A DNA stretch of 64,000 nucleotides from Cytobacillus depressus. Its GTDB lineage: Bacteria; Bacillota; Bacilli; Bacillales; Cytobacillaceae. The stretch spans positions 51,997 through 115,996 of the forward strand of contig NZ_WBOS01000014.1 of the NCBI RefSeq assembly GCF_008923245.1, written 5' to 3'. Position 1 is the stretch's first letter; each line of letters starts with the position of its first letter. A program made the translations under genes and the position numbers. Below, one piece after another: positions 7,854 to 16,602 of the stretch. The notes beneath the pieces are model-generated. The model was not told the origin of the DNA. It searched no databases and saw only the letters and a program-made list of their open reading frames with translations.

Positions 7854-8879
7854 TTGAAGAAACCAATCCTTTTTAGAGTAACACTATTTTGTGTATTAAT
7901 GATTTTTCTTGTTGGATGTTCGAATAAAGAAAATCAAACCGAAAAAGCATCTAGTAATGCAAAGGATAAGGCTGAAGTAAAACTGGATGGTAACGTAGAA
8001 CTTATCGTCCCTGCCAGTGCTGGAGGCGGAAGTGATATAAATGCAAGAATGCTTGCAGAAGTAATAAAAGAAAACAAGATTGTCGACAAAAATATCATGG
8101 TTGTTAATAAGCCAGGCGGAAGTACTGCAATTGCAAACTCCTATACTTTTAGCAAAAAAGGAGCAAATAACACCGTTTTGACATGGAACTCTAGTCAGCT
8201 GATCAGTCCTTTATTAAATAATAATGATGTAACAATAGATGATCTTACACCATTAGGCACACTTACTTTAGATAGCTACTTATTCGTTGTTAAAGCGGAT
8301 AATAAATATCAAACACTTGATGATATTGTAAAAGCTGCAAAAGAAAAGCCACAGACCATTTCAATAGGAGGAACGGGACAGGGAACTGAAATTCACATCC
8401 TAAGTCATTTAATAAATAAATACGGAGATACCGAGTTTAAATATGTTCCTTTTGATAGTGACGGGGAAACGATTTCTTCATTACTTGGCGGACATATCAA
8501 TGTAGTTTTATCGAACCCAAACGAAGTGTTATCACAAATCGAAGCTGGCAAACTTAAAGCATTGGCTTCCTCTTCAGAAGAACGATTAAGTGGTGTATTG
8601 AAAGATGTTCCAACTTTTGAGGAGTTAGGTTATGGGGATATAAAACTTACTTCATTCCGGGGCTATGTAGGACCACCAGGCATGTCCGAAGAGGAAATTG
8701 CATACTGGGAGGATGTGTTAAAACAAGTCCATGAAGCTGAAAAATGGCAAAAAGACTATATTGAAAAAAATGATTTGCAACCTCGTTTTATGAATGCTGA
8801 AGAAAGTAAAGAGTTTTATAAGGAAGTATTAAATCTGTATGTAGAAGCATCAAAAGAAATGGGGCTTATTAAGAAATAA
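7854..8879 (+). CDS. tctC: Tripartite tricarboxylate transporter substrate-binding lipoprotein TctC
   Basis: A TctC/BugT-family binding protein of about 341 residues. TTG 7854 is chosen because GGGAGG (7841-7846) lies seven bases before it; the protein then starts MKKPILF, with a signal peptide and lipobox LVGC (Cys22), as expected for a Gram-positive lipoprotein. The mature part has the family's early loop PASAGGGSDINAR, which binds a substrate carboxylate. It captures an organic acid outside the cell and delivers it to TctAB. A hairpin follows before tctB and may keep this gene more highly expressed. The enolase-superfamily enzyme upstream suggests a hydroxylated or sugar-type acid. Confidence 0.92.
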   Translation: MKKPILFRVTLFCVLMIFLVGCSNKENQTEKASSNAKDKAEVKLDGNVELIVPASAGGGSDINARMLAEVIKENKIVDKNIMVVNKPGGSTAIANSYTFSKKGANNTVLTWNSSQLISPLLNNNDVTIDDLTPLGTLTLDSYLFVVKADNKYQTLDDIVKAAKEKPQTISIGGTGQGTEIHILSHLINKYGDTEFKYVPFDSDGETISSLLGGHINVVLSNPNEVLSQIEAGKLKALASSSEERLSGVLKDVPTFEELGYGDIKLTSFRGYVGPPGMSEEEIAYWEDVLKQVHEAEKWQKDYIEKNDLQPRFMNAEESKEFYKEVLNLYVEASKEMGLIKK

Positions 8880-8892
8880 ATATTTGTTACGG

Positions 8893-8917
8893 CAGGAGGC
8901 TCAATGCAGACCTCCTG
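8893..8917 (+). other. Intercistronic hairpin between tctC and tctB
   Basis: A seven-base perfect stem CAGGAGG/CCTCCTG (8893-8899, 8911-8917) in the 75-base gap. There is no good T-run. It is likely an mRNA stability or attenuation element that favours the binding protein. Confidence 0.6.
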
Positions 8918-8954
8918 AACGATTTTAACTTTTGTATATGAGAGGAGGATTCAA

Positions 8955-9374
8955 ATGACTAGAATAATCTCTTTATGTCTTTTCATCGCGGCTCTTTATT
9001 GCAGTTACCAAGGCTGGTTTCGTTACGATTTTTGGGAAAATAATAGTCCAGGAAGTGGCTTTATTCCTGTAATAGCTGGTGTGCTGCTAGGAATATTTAG
9101 TTTGAATGTTTTCATTAAAAACGAAAAAGCATCATTAGCCCTGAATAAAAACCATTTATATCAAGTATTAGGAAGCTTTCTATTATTAGGGTCAGTTCAG
9201 GTATTTGGAATGATTATTTCGATAGCTGCTTTTATGGTCGTTTGGTTAATTGTAATCGAAAAATTTCCGCTTTCCCGTGCATCGATTTATGGAGTTGCTA
9301 CAACAACAGTTATTTATATCGTATTTAAAGTTGCTCTTAGTGTACCGCTTCCTGAAGGTGTTTTTGGAATATAA
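8955..9374 (+). CDS. tctB: Tripartite tricarboxylate transporter small membrane subunit TctB
   Basis: A 139-residue protein with four predicted membrane helices, the standard size and layout of TctB, located between tctC and tctA. Early residues YDFWENNSPGSGFIP carry the conserved PGxGFxP element of the family. With TctA it forms the membrane part of a secondary transporter for an organic acid driven by an ion gradient. The ribosome site GAGAGGAGG lies just before the ATG. Confidence 0.92.
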   Translation: MTRIISLCLFIAALYCSYQGWFRYDFWENNSPGSGFIPVIAGVLLGIFSLNVFIKNEKASLALNKNHLYQVLGSFLLLGSVQVFGMIISIAAFMVVWLIVIEKFPLSRASIYGVATTTVIYIVFKVALSVPLPEGVFGI

Positions 9375-9391
9375 AAGGAAAGGGTGAGAAA

Positions 9392-10915
9392 ATGGATACA
9401 TTTCAAATGCTCTTATATGGCTTTTTAGAAGCCATATCCATTCAGAACTTACTTGCTGCGTTAATAGGTTCTGTTCTTGGTATTATTATTGGTGCGATAC
9501 CTGGCTTAGGATCTGCATTAGGGGTTGCCTTGCTGTTACCGTTAACCTTTGGAATGGATCCAGTAACAGGTGTCATCATGTTAGCTGCCGTATACTATGG
9601 CTGTATGTATGGAGGAGCATATAGCGCTATTTTAATTAATATCCCAGGTGATTCAGCCGCGATTACTACAGCATTTGATGGATATCCATTAACTCAGAAA
9701 GGGAAAGCAGGTAAAGCATTATTTACAGCAAATTTATCTTCGTTTGTTGGTGGAACAATTGGAATTATTGCATTAACCTTTCTAGGGCCGTTGTTAGCTG
9801 ATTTTGGTCTCGCTTTTGGACCAGCGGAAGTTGCTTTAGTGATATTGCTGGCACTTTGTTCCGTTGGATGGCTCCTTGGAGAAAGTCCTTCTAAGGGCAT
9901 TGCAGCTACGGTGTTAGGCATTATTTTAGCAACAGTTGGTGTAGACATTATTTCTGGACAGGCACGTTTTGCATTCGGTTCGGAAAATTTACTTAGTGGT
10001 CTTGCGTTAGTTCCTATGGTTATCGGTATGTTTGGGTTCAGTCAAGTCTTAACAATGGCGGCAACAAAATTAAATGTTGGGAAAAACACAAAAAAACTCA
10101 CTATAAAAGAGAGCATACCAAATAAGAAGGATATAAAAAGGTCTATCTTTCCTTGGGTACGTTCTAGTACTTTAAGTACCTTTCTAGGTGTTTTACCAGG
10201 CGCAGGTGCTACGACGGCTGGTTTGCTTTCTTATGTGCTCGAGAAAAGAATAGGCAAAAACAAAAAAGAAATGGGAAAGGGAGCGATTGAAGGAGTTGCT
10301 GCTGCGGAAGCTGGAAATAATGCAGCATCTGTAGGAGCATTTGTACCTTTGTTATCGTTAGGGATCCCAGGATCGGCAACGACGGCCATATTATTAGGTG
10401 GTTTAATCATGTGGGGGTTAGACCCAGGACCCCTTTTATTTCAAAGTAATCCTGATTTTGTGTGGGGATTAATTTCATCCATGTACATCGGAAATATATT
10501 AAGCTTAATAGCCGGTTTAGCTTTGATTCCGATTTTAATGAAAATTATTCTTGTCCCAAACTCTCTCATGGTTCCAATTATTACAGTGGTATGTATTGTC
10601 GGTTCCTATAGCGTTAACAATAATATGTTTGACGTGTGGATAATGATTTTAGCCGGCGTAATAGCTTTTATCCTGCAATCAAATAATTATCCCATTGCTC
10701 CTTTGTTATTAGCTTTTGTTCTAACGCCAAGGTTAGAAATGTCAGCACGTCAGGCATTAAATATTTCAAATGGGAATTTAGATATTTTCGTCGGAAGTAC
10801 CATTTCTATCGTTACTTTGTTGCTAATTACCTTTTTTATTATGGCACCGCTTATATTAAATTTATTTAAAAGCAGAAAGAGAGACGGTGAGGACATGTCG
10901 TCTTTTAAGTCATAA
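9392..10915 (+). CDS. tctA: Tripartite tricarboxylate transporter large permease TctA
   Basis: A 507-residue permease of the usual TctA length with about 11-12 membrane helices. The two family repeats are visible: GAIPGLGSALG near residue 30 with YGGAYSAILINIPGD near 70, and FLGVLPGAGATTAG near 265 with LGIPGSATTAILLGG near 325. It moves the acid presented by TctC across the membrane. It follows tctB by 17 bases with an AAAGG ribosome site. The gene ends convergent with the two-component regulator, 20 bases apart. Confidence 0.95.
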   Translation: MDTFQMLLYGFLEAISIQNLLAALIGSVLGIIIGAIPGLGSALGVALLLPLTFGMDPVTGVIMLAAVYYGCMYGGAYSAILINIPGDSAAITTAFDGYPLTQKGKAGKALFTANLSSFVGGTIGIIALTFLGPLLADFGLAFGPAEVALVILLALCSVGWLLGESPSKGIAATVLGIILATVGVDIISGQARFAFGSENLLSGLALVPMVIGMFGFSQVLTMAATKLNVGKNTKKLTIKESIPNKKDIKRSIFPWVRSSTLSTFLGVLPGAGATTAGLLSYVLEKRIGKNKKEMGKGAIEGVAAAEAGNNAASVGAFVPLLSLGIPGSATTAILLGGLIMWGLDPGPLLFQSNPDFVWGLISSMYIGNILSLIAGLALIPILMKIILVPNSLMVPIITVVCIVGSYSVNNNMFDVWIMILAGVIAFILQSNNYPIAPLLLAFVLTPRLEMSARQALNISNGNLDIFVGSTISIVTLLLITFFIMAPLILNLFKSRKRDGEDMSSFKS

Positions 10916-10934
10916 TTAATTTATGAAAATAATT

Positions 10935-11603
10935 TTATATCTTGATTGAATATAATTTTTTGGGCCGTCCCTTTTCCAGATATTCCAAATCTAATTCAAT
11001 TTCATCATTTTGGTTCATATATTCAATATATTTTCTTACAGTTAGAGCAGAAATTTTTACCTTATTACTTAGTTCATGGACAGTATATGGTTTGGCCGCT
11101 TTTTTTAATTCGGTTCTAATTATACTTAAGGTAACCGGATCAATTCCTTTTGGTAATTCAATAGTGTCAATAGATAATGAAGGATACATCTGATCAAGAT
11201 CTGTTTGACTGATTTTTTTCAATGAGTGGAATATTGATTGTCTTTTATCATAATAAGACATTGCACTTTGGAAGCGCTCAAATCCATAAGGTTTAAGAAT
11301 GCAATCAACTACGCCATGACGCACAGCCTCTTCAATTAAATTTGGTGCGTCTGCTGCTGTTATTAAAATAACATCAATGGCCAAATTTTCAAGCCGAATT
11401 TTTCTTAGTAATTCAATCCCATTGAATTCGGGCATATAGACATCTAATAATACAAGTTGGGGTTTCAATATTTTAATTTGTTGGAGTGCATCTTTTCCGT
11501 TTTTTGCTGTGCCAATAAGAGAGTAGGAGTCCATCTTTTTTAAATATTCAGCGTTAATTTTGGCAACCATCGGGTCATCTTCCACAATAAAAGTTGTAAT
11601 CAT
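10935..11603 (-). CDS. Response regulator, CitB/DcuR family
   Basis: A 222-residue regulator. The receiver domain has the acidic pocket VEDD (Asp9-Asp10), phospho-acceptor Asp54 (LLDVYMP) and Lys104. The C-terminal part (about 140-222) is a winged-helix domain of the kind found in CitB, DcuR and Bacillus MalR/CitT/DctR regulators, ending in a basic KGRPKK segment. It overlaps the kinase gene by four bases. Members of this family switch on transporters for di- and tricarboxylates, so the adjacent convergent tctCBA operon is the expected target. No binding site could be named. Confidence 0.92.
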   Translation of the reverse strand: MITTFIVEDDPMVAKINAEYLKKMDSYSLIGTAKNGKDALQQIKILKPQLVLLDVYMPEFNGIELLRKIRLENLAIDVILITAADAPNLIEEAVRHGVVDCILKPYGFERFQSAMSYYDKRQSIFHSLKKISQTDLDQMYPSLSIDTIELPKGIDPVTLSIIRTELKKAAKPYTVHELSNKVKISALTVRKYIEYMNQNDEIELDLEYLEKGRPKKLYSIKI

Positions 11604-13207
11604 TGAAATCCCTCCATATTTTCTGAACCTTGAATATCTTTAGGGATTTGAACAGTAAAGGATGTACCATTATTTTGTGAGAAATGGACAATTCCTTTCA
11701 GAAGGTTTTCCGCATGGTGTTTAACAAGGAATAGGCCATATCCAGCAGTATCCTTAGTTGAATAACCTTTGTTGAAAATCAGATCAATTTTGTTTTCGCT
11801 AATCCCATATCCATTATCTTCGACTAAGATAGTAATCTTGCTCTCTTTGTCTAATATCGTTATGTTGATTTCACCTGACGGCTTTTCCTTAATCGCATCG
11901 ATTGCATTCTGCAGGAGATTGCCAATGATCAGAGCAACACTGTCTACTGGTATATTAGGAGGAAGCTTTTTTAATCTGCTTCCTGGTGTGAATGTAATAT
12001 TCACATTTAACTCAAGGCCTTGTTGGATTTTACCTAATAGAAGACCTGAAATTTTTGGTTCCTTTATATTTCTAGTTAAAAAGTCTAAAAGTTTTTGTTG
12101 CTGCAGATTAGTTATTGAAATGTACTCTTTAACTTCATCATACTGTTTCAGTTCAATTAAGCCTGATAAAGTTTGCAGTTTATTTGCAAATTCGTGAGTT
12201 TTTGCGCGTAGTCCGTCTACATACTGGTTTACACCAGTAAGATCCTCTGCTAATTTGCGAACCTCAGAAATATCACGGAACGTAATAATATGCCCCCATA
12301 ATTTTTCTTGCTGAAAAATAGGGTAATAGTTAGCCAGTATTGCAGTATCATTTACGAATAATTCAAGGTTTTTATTATTTAAAGGTGACTTTAATAATGA
12401 AAAATCTTCGAGCAGTGTATAAATATTCTTACTGTCTATGTTATAAGGTAAATTAAGAATGCTCTTCGCAGCATTATTTATTAATGTAATTTTATTATTT
12501 TGATCAACAGCAATTATGCCTTCGCTTAAAGATTCTAGCATGGCCTCTCTTTCAATAAATAGTTTCGCAATTTCTCCGGGTTCATGATTATAAAGGATGC
12601 GTTTAATTTGTTTTGCAAAAATTGTGGCCGCAGTAATTCCAATAGAAAAGGCAACCATCAGCCAAAAAATAAGAGAATCAACGTTTCTTTCAGCAAAGCT
12701 GCTAATATTATCCCGTGAGTAACCAATTGCAATAATTCCAAGCTGTTCGTTTGTATCCGGGTCTGTAATTGGAACCCATGTACGTAAAGTAGGACCAGAA
12801 ATACCGTTTGCATTTGAATAGTATGCCTCTCCAGAAAGTGCTCTATCAATATCATTTCCAGTAACTCGATGGCCGATTAATGAAGGATTTGGATGAGTTT
12901 GGCGAATCCCATTTTGATTAACAAGTACTAAAAATATTCCTTCGTCTGTATCTTTTAGGTACTCTTCATATACATTTTGCAATGCAATACTGTCCTCGGG
13001 ATCCTTCAGCGACTCTCTAACTACAGGTAATTTTGAAAGAAATTGAGTAATTTCCAGTGCGTTTTCTCCCATAGTTGCCTTAATGGATTCAGACAGTATT
13101 TGATAAAAGGCTAATCCGGATATCATTAAGATAACCGCAATAATAGAAATTGAATATAATATGATTCGGGTCTTCAGTGGGAGTTGTTGAAAAAACTTTT
13201 TAGTCAA
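11600..13207 (-). CDS. Sensor histidine kinase, CitA/DcuS family
   Basis: A 535-residue kinase. A membrane helix (about 13-37) is followed by an extracellular CitA-type PAS sensor of about 140 residues, a second helix (about 178-199), a cytoplasmic PAS domain (about 215-310), the phospho-acceptor helix HEFANKLQTLSG, an HATPase domain with N-box NLLQNAIDAI, and DNGYGIS and GYGLFLV boxes. The motif around the histidine is that of citrate/dicarboxylate kinases, so it senses an extracellular carboxylate directly. The start is TTG 13207 behind AAAGGG. The neighbouring tct operon is the likely target. Confidence 0.93.
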   Translation of the reverse strand: MTKKFFQQLPLKTRIILYSISIIAVILMISGLAFYQILSESIKATMGENALEITQFLSKLPVVRESLKDPEDSIALQNVYEEYLKDTDEGIFLVLVNQNGIRQTHPNPSLIGHRVTGNDIDRALSGEAYYSNANGISGPTLRTWVPITDPDTNEQLGIIAIGYSRDNISSFAERNVDSLIFWLMVAFSIGITAATIFAKQIKRILYNHEPGEIAKLFIEREAMLESLSEGIIAVDQNNKITLINNAAKSILNLPYNIDSKNIYTLLEDFSLLKSPLNNKNLELFVNDTAILANYYPIFQQEKLWGHIITFRDISEVRKLAEDLTGVNQYVDGLRAKTHEFANKLQTLSGLIELKQYDEVKEYISITNLQQQKLLDFLTRNIKEPKISGLLLGKIQQGLELNVNITFTPGSRLKKLPPNIPVDSVALIIGNLLQNAIDAIKEKPSGEINITILDKESKITILVEDNGYGISENKIDLIFNKGYSTKDTAGYGLFLVKHHAENLLKGIVHFSQNNGTSFTVQIPKDIQGSENMEGFQ

Positions 13208-13648
13208 ATTGTTTCAACCCTTTTTTTGTATAATTTTTCGAAAATTATTGTAAGATAACAAGGTTGTACAATGAAATAATTTATTGAATCTGATAATATC
13301 AGAATTCATTGAAAATATCAAAAACGTTTTTTGATTCACTATAGAATCAAGGGGTCTTTTAATAAAATAATAAATATTCAAAATATTCAATTTTAGTATT
13401 GACATTATTAGTATTATTCATGTTAATATGTTGTTATCATGAATTTTGAATTATCACGAAATAGTTTAAAAAAAAATATCCCTTTTTGGCTTTTTATTTT
13501 TAGTTCATTTTATGAACATCATGTTCATATAGTGAACAGAGTATTAGAGGTAACTCTGAAGTGTCGTTATTTTTGTTCATATATTGAACTTGGAGTTCGT
13601 TATTAGATATATTAGAGAGATAACGATTACGAAAGCGAAGTGACTTAT
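13208..13648 (+). promoter_or_regulatory. IclR control region with three phased palindromes
   Basis: The divergent region between the kinase gene and the IclR gene. On the + strand TTGACA (13399-13404) followed after 18-19 bases by TTAATAT is a candidate promoter. Downstream, the 15-bp palindrome GTTCA-N5-TGAAC occurs three times: 13503-13517, 13523-13537 and 13575-13589. Centre spacings are 20 and 52 bp, close to two and five helical turns, so bound dimers would face the same side. Their position before the regulator gene suggests IclR autoregulation. Confidence 0.7.
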
Positions 13649-14422
13649 ATGGATGAGCAATACATATTAAAAACCCTTTCCAATGCAATCGATGTTTTGG
13701 AATTGTTTGATGAAGAAGCGGCACTTACCCCAAAGGAAATAGAAAATAGAATCAAAATGAACCGAACAAATTTATATCGAATTTTATACACACTTAGACA
13801 TCGTGGATTACTTGATCTTGATCCACAAACTGGGGAATACAAGATTGGCTTGAAGGTTTTTCATCTGGCATCATTGTCTTTGAAAAGATTGGATGTTAAA
13901 ACGATAAGTCATCCTTTTTTACAGATATTGGGGAATTTGTTGAATGAATCTATACATTTAGTTGTCAAAAATAATCAATTTGCTATTTTTGTAGACAAGA
14001 TTGAAGCGAATGAAGATGTAAATATGGGTTCTTATATTGGTTGGAGTGCTCCCTTGTACTGTACTGCTTCCGGGAAACTTCTTATAAGTTATGAATCGGA
14101 TGAATGGATAAAAAGTTATTTTAAAAATTTAGACCTAAAGAAATACACGGATAATACGTTAGTTCAATATGAGCAATTTATGAATAACATAACGAATATT
14201 CGTGAAAAGGGGTATTCTTCCGATGAAGAAGAAATGGTTGAAGGTTTAACATGCTTTGCAGTTCCAATCATTGGACACAGTGGAAAAATAGTAGCCGCAG
14301 TTAGTGTTTCAGGAGCAACAACGAAAATGAATAAAAAGAAAGAACTGGTTTTAGAAGAGCTAAAAAAAACGGCAACAGAAATTTCAAAAACGATCACACG
14401 AACACCACAAGGGGTTCTTTAA
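13649..14422 (+). CDS. IclR-family transcriptional regulator
   Basis: A regulator of about 257 residues with the two IclR domains: an N-terminal winged helix (about 10-70, including NRTNLYRILYTLRHRG) and a C-terminal effector domain containing the family block GWSAPLYCTASGKLL and EEEMVEGLTCFAVP. A GTG at 13640 is a possible alternative start; ATG 13649 is preferred because GAAGTGA precedes it. It stands first before the 2-oxoacid dehydrogenase/importer operon in the same direction and probably controls it, and itself through the three upstream palindromes. IclR proteins usually respond to an aromatic or 2-oxo acid. The effector is not evident. Confidence 0.92.
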   Translation: MDEQYILKTLSNAIDVLELFDEEAALTPKEIENRIKMNRTNLYRILYTLRHRGLLDLDPQTGEYKIGLKVFHLASLSLKRLDVKTISHPFLQILGNLLNESIHLVVKNNQFAIFVDKIEANEDVNMGSYIGWSAPLYCTASGKLLISYESDEWIKSYFKNLDLKKYTDNTLVQYEQFMNNITNIREKGYSSDEEEMVEGLTCFAVPIIGHSGKIVAAVSVSGATTKMNKKKELVLEELKKTATEISKTITRTPQGVL

Positions 14423-14439
14423 AGATTGTTACTGGGAAC

Positions 14440-14472
14440 AACAGAGGTTTCATAAAAGGGACCTCTGTTTAC
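14440..14472 (+). other. Hairpin after the IclR gene
   Basis: A nine-base stem AACAGAGGT/ACCTCTGTT (14440-14448, 14461-14469) with a short T-run. It may be a weak terminator or attenuator between the regulator and the enzyme genes. Confidence 0.5.
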
Positions 14473-14519
14473 GGCCAAAGCCGATTAATAGATTAATAAT
14501 TATTAAAGGAGGATGAAAT

Positions 14520-15587
14520 ATGGTAAGTCAGACCTTTGAGTTAATTCGTAGAATTGGAGAAGATGGTGAATTAATTGGCGACAAAATATTAGAATTGTCT
14601 AATGGTGAACTTCGAGAATTATACAGCAAGATGTTGATTGCAAGGCTTTTTGATGAAAGGGCGTTCCGCTTACAGCGTCAAGGAAGAATAGGAACATATC
14701 CGCCTTATAGCGGTCAGGAGGCATCTCAAATAGGAAGTACGTTTCTTTTAGAAAAAGGGGACTGGCTCTTTCCATATGGGAGAGATTTAGCTGCTTGTTT
14801 TACATTTGGAAAGGATATGAAAAGTGCCCTGCTATATGCAATGGGACACAAGGATGGAAGCAAGGTTCCCCAAGATCTAAATATTTTTCCATTAGCTATT
14901 ATGATCCCACCACAAATACCACAAGCAGTAGGAGCCGCTTGGGCTAGTAAATTAAAAAATGAAGATCGAGTGGCATTAACGACATTTGGAGATGGAGCAA
15001 CATCCAAAGGGGACTTTCATGAAGGGCTTAACATGGCGGCCGTATTAGAAGCACCTGTTGTATTCTTTTGTCAAAACAATAAGTGGGCTATAAGTGTTCC
15101 TATTGAAAAGCAAATGGCTACTGAAACAATAGCCCAAAAAGCGATTGCATATGGAATGAAAGGTGTCAGGGTAGACGGAAATGATGTTTTAGCAGTCTAT
15201 GATGTAACAAAAGAGGCAATAATTCGGGCTCGTAATGGTGAAGGTCCTACCTTGATTGAAGCAGTTACATATCGGGTCGGTCCTCATACTACCTCAGATG
15301 ACCCAACTAGATATAGGGAAGAATCTACGGCTGAGGAATGGCGCACTACAAGAGACCCAATTCAATTGTTTAAGAACTTCCTAATAAAGCGTGGAATTTG
15401 GTCAGAGCAGGAGGAGGTTCAGGTTGTCGAAGACATGAAAAATGAAATTAATATTGCAATAAGGGAAGCTGAAGCAACAACAAAAACAACGATTTCTGAT
15501 ATTTTTGATCATGTTTATGAAACACCAACAGCTGATTTAGTTATGCAGAAAAGAGAAGTTGAAACTAATATTTTGGTAAAACCATAA
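14520..15587 (+). CDS. 2-oxoacid dehydrogenase E1 component, alpha subunit
   Basis: A 355-residue thiamine-diphosphate subunit of the PdhA/BkdAA/AcoA family. The ThDP/Mg motif is visible as GDGATSKGDFHEGLNMA with the closing NNKWAIS, and the regulatory/active-site loop reads RVGPHTTSDDPTRYR. With the beta subunit it decarboxylates a 2-oxo acid and passes the acyl group to lipoyl-E2. An AAAGGAGGA ribosome site precedes the ATG. The substrate could be pyruvate, a branched-chain or an aromatic 2-oxo acid; joining an importer and two 2-hydroxyacid dehydrogenases in one operon argues for a dedicated catabolic complex rather than the housekeeping one. Confidence 0.93.
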   Translation: MVSQTFELIRRIGEDGELIGDKILELSNGELRELYSKMLIARLFDERAFRLQRQGRIGTYPPYSGQEASQIGSTFLLEKGDWLFPYGRDLAACFTFGKDMKSALLYAMGHKDGSKVPQDLNIFPLAIMIPPQIPQAVGAAWASKLKNEDRVALTTFGDGATSKGDFHEGLNMAAVLEAPVVFFCQNNKWAISVPIEKQMATETIAQKAIAYGMKGVRVDGNDVLAVYDVTKEAIIRARNGEGPTLIEAVTYRVGPHTTSDDPTRYREESTAEEWRTTRDPIQLFKNFLIKRGIWSEQEEVQVVEDMKNEINIAIREAEATTKTTISDIFDHVYETPTADLVMQKREVETNILVKP

Positions 15588-15600
15588 GGGGGAATAAAGA

Positions 15601-16581
15601 ATGGCACTGAAAACAATTGTCCAGGCAGTTAATGAGGCTATGGATCAAGTGATGCAACAAGATCCAACCGTAATGGTTCTTGGCCTTGATGTTGGCACAA
15701 ATGGGGGGGTTTTTCGAGCAACTGAAAAACTTCTTGAAAAGCATGGGGAAAATAGAGTAGTGGATACGCCTCTTGCTGAATCCGCAATAGTTGGTTCAGC
15801 TATAGGGCTAGCAGTAAATGGTTTTAAACCAATAGTAGAATTGCAGTTTATGGGTTTTATTTACTCGGCTATGGATCAAATTTGTTCGCAAGCAGCAAGA
15901 ACTCGTTTTCGTTCGGGAGGTCGTTTTACCGCTCCTATGGTAATTCGTGGCCCATTTGGCGGTGGTGTTCATGCACTTGAGCTACATTGTGATAGCTATG
16001 AATCTTTTTTTACCCATACCCCGGGTTTGAAAGTTGTGATTCCGAGTAATCCATATGATGCAAAAGGGCTATTAATATCAGCAGTGAAGGACCCTGATCC
16101 AGTGATCTTTTTTGAACCAATGAGAATTTATCGGTCAGTCAAAGAAGAGGTGCCTGATGAAATGTTTGAGGTCCCTCTCGGAAAAGCCAATGTAGTGCGT
16201 GAAGGAGAAGATATCACGATTATTAGTTGGGGTGCTCCAGTACAAACTGCTGTCAAATTAGCAGAGCAGCTGGAAAAAGAGAGGAATTTATCCATTGAAG
16301 TTGTTGATTTAAGAACATTAGTTCCATTTGATTCTGAAACAGTTATGAACTCGGCTCGAAAAACAGGACGTGTAATTGTTATGCATGAAGCGGTTAAAAC
16401 CGGTGGATTTGGCGCTGAAGTCGCATCTCGAGTGATGGAAGAAGCTTTTACATATTTGGAATGTCCAGTTGAAAGAGTCACCGGGTTTGACACACCTTAC
16501 CCGTTTCCGCAGGTTGAGCACGAATGGATGCCAAATGAGAACAGGCTGATCAAGGCCGTTGATAAAGTACTAACTTATTAA
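15601..16581 (+). CDS. 2-oxoacid dehydrogenase E1 component, beta subunit
   Basis: A 326-residue transketolase-like subunit of standard length. It has the conserved opening NEAMDQVMQQDPTVMVLG, a conserved DTPLAES segment near residue 58 with the ThDP-activating glutamate, and the C-terminal transketolase domain with EVVDLRTLVPFD near 230. It forms the alpha2beta2 E1 with the preceding gene, 13 bases upstream, and shares its transcript. A GGGGGA ribosome site precedes the ATG. Confidence 0.93.
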   Translation: MALKTIVQAVNEAMDQVMQQDPTVMVLGLDVGTNGGVFRATEKLLEKHGENRVVDTPLAESAIVGSAIGLAVNGFKPIVELQFMGFIYSAMDQICSQAARTRFRSGGRFTAPMVIRGPFGGGVHALELHCDSYESFFTHTPGLKVVIPSNPYDAKGLLISAVKDPDPVIFFEPMRIYRSVKEEVPDEMFEVPLGKANVVREGEDITIISWGAPVQTAVKLAEQLEKERNLSIEVVDLRTLVPFDSETVMNSARKTGRVIVMHEAVKTGGFGAEVASRVMEEAFTYLECPVERVTGFDTPYPFPQVEHEWMPNENRLIKAVDKVLTY

Positions 16582-16602
16582 TATTATAGGGGGGATATTT
16601 GG

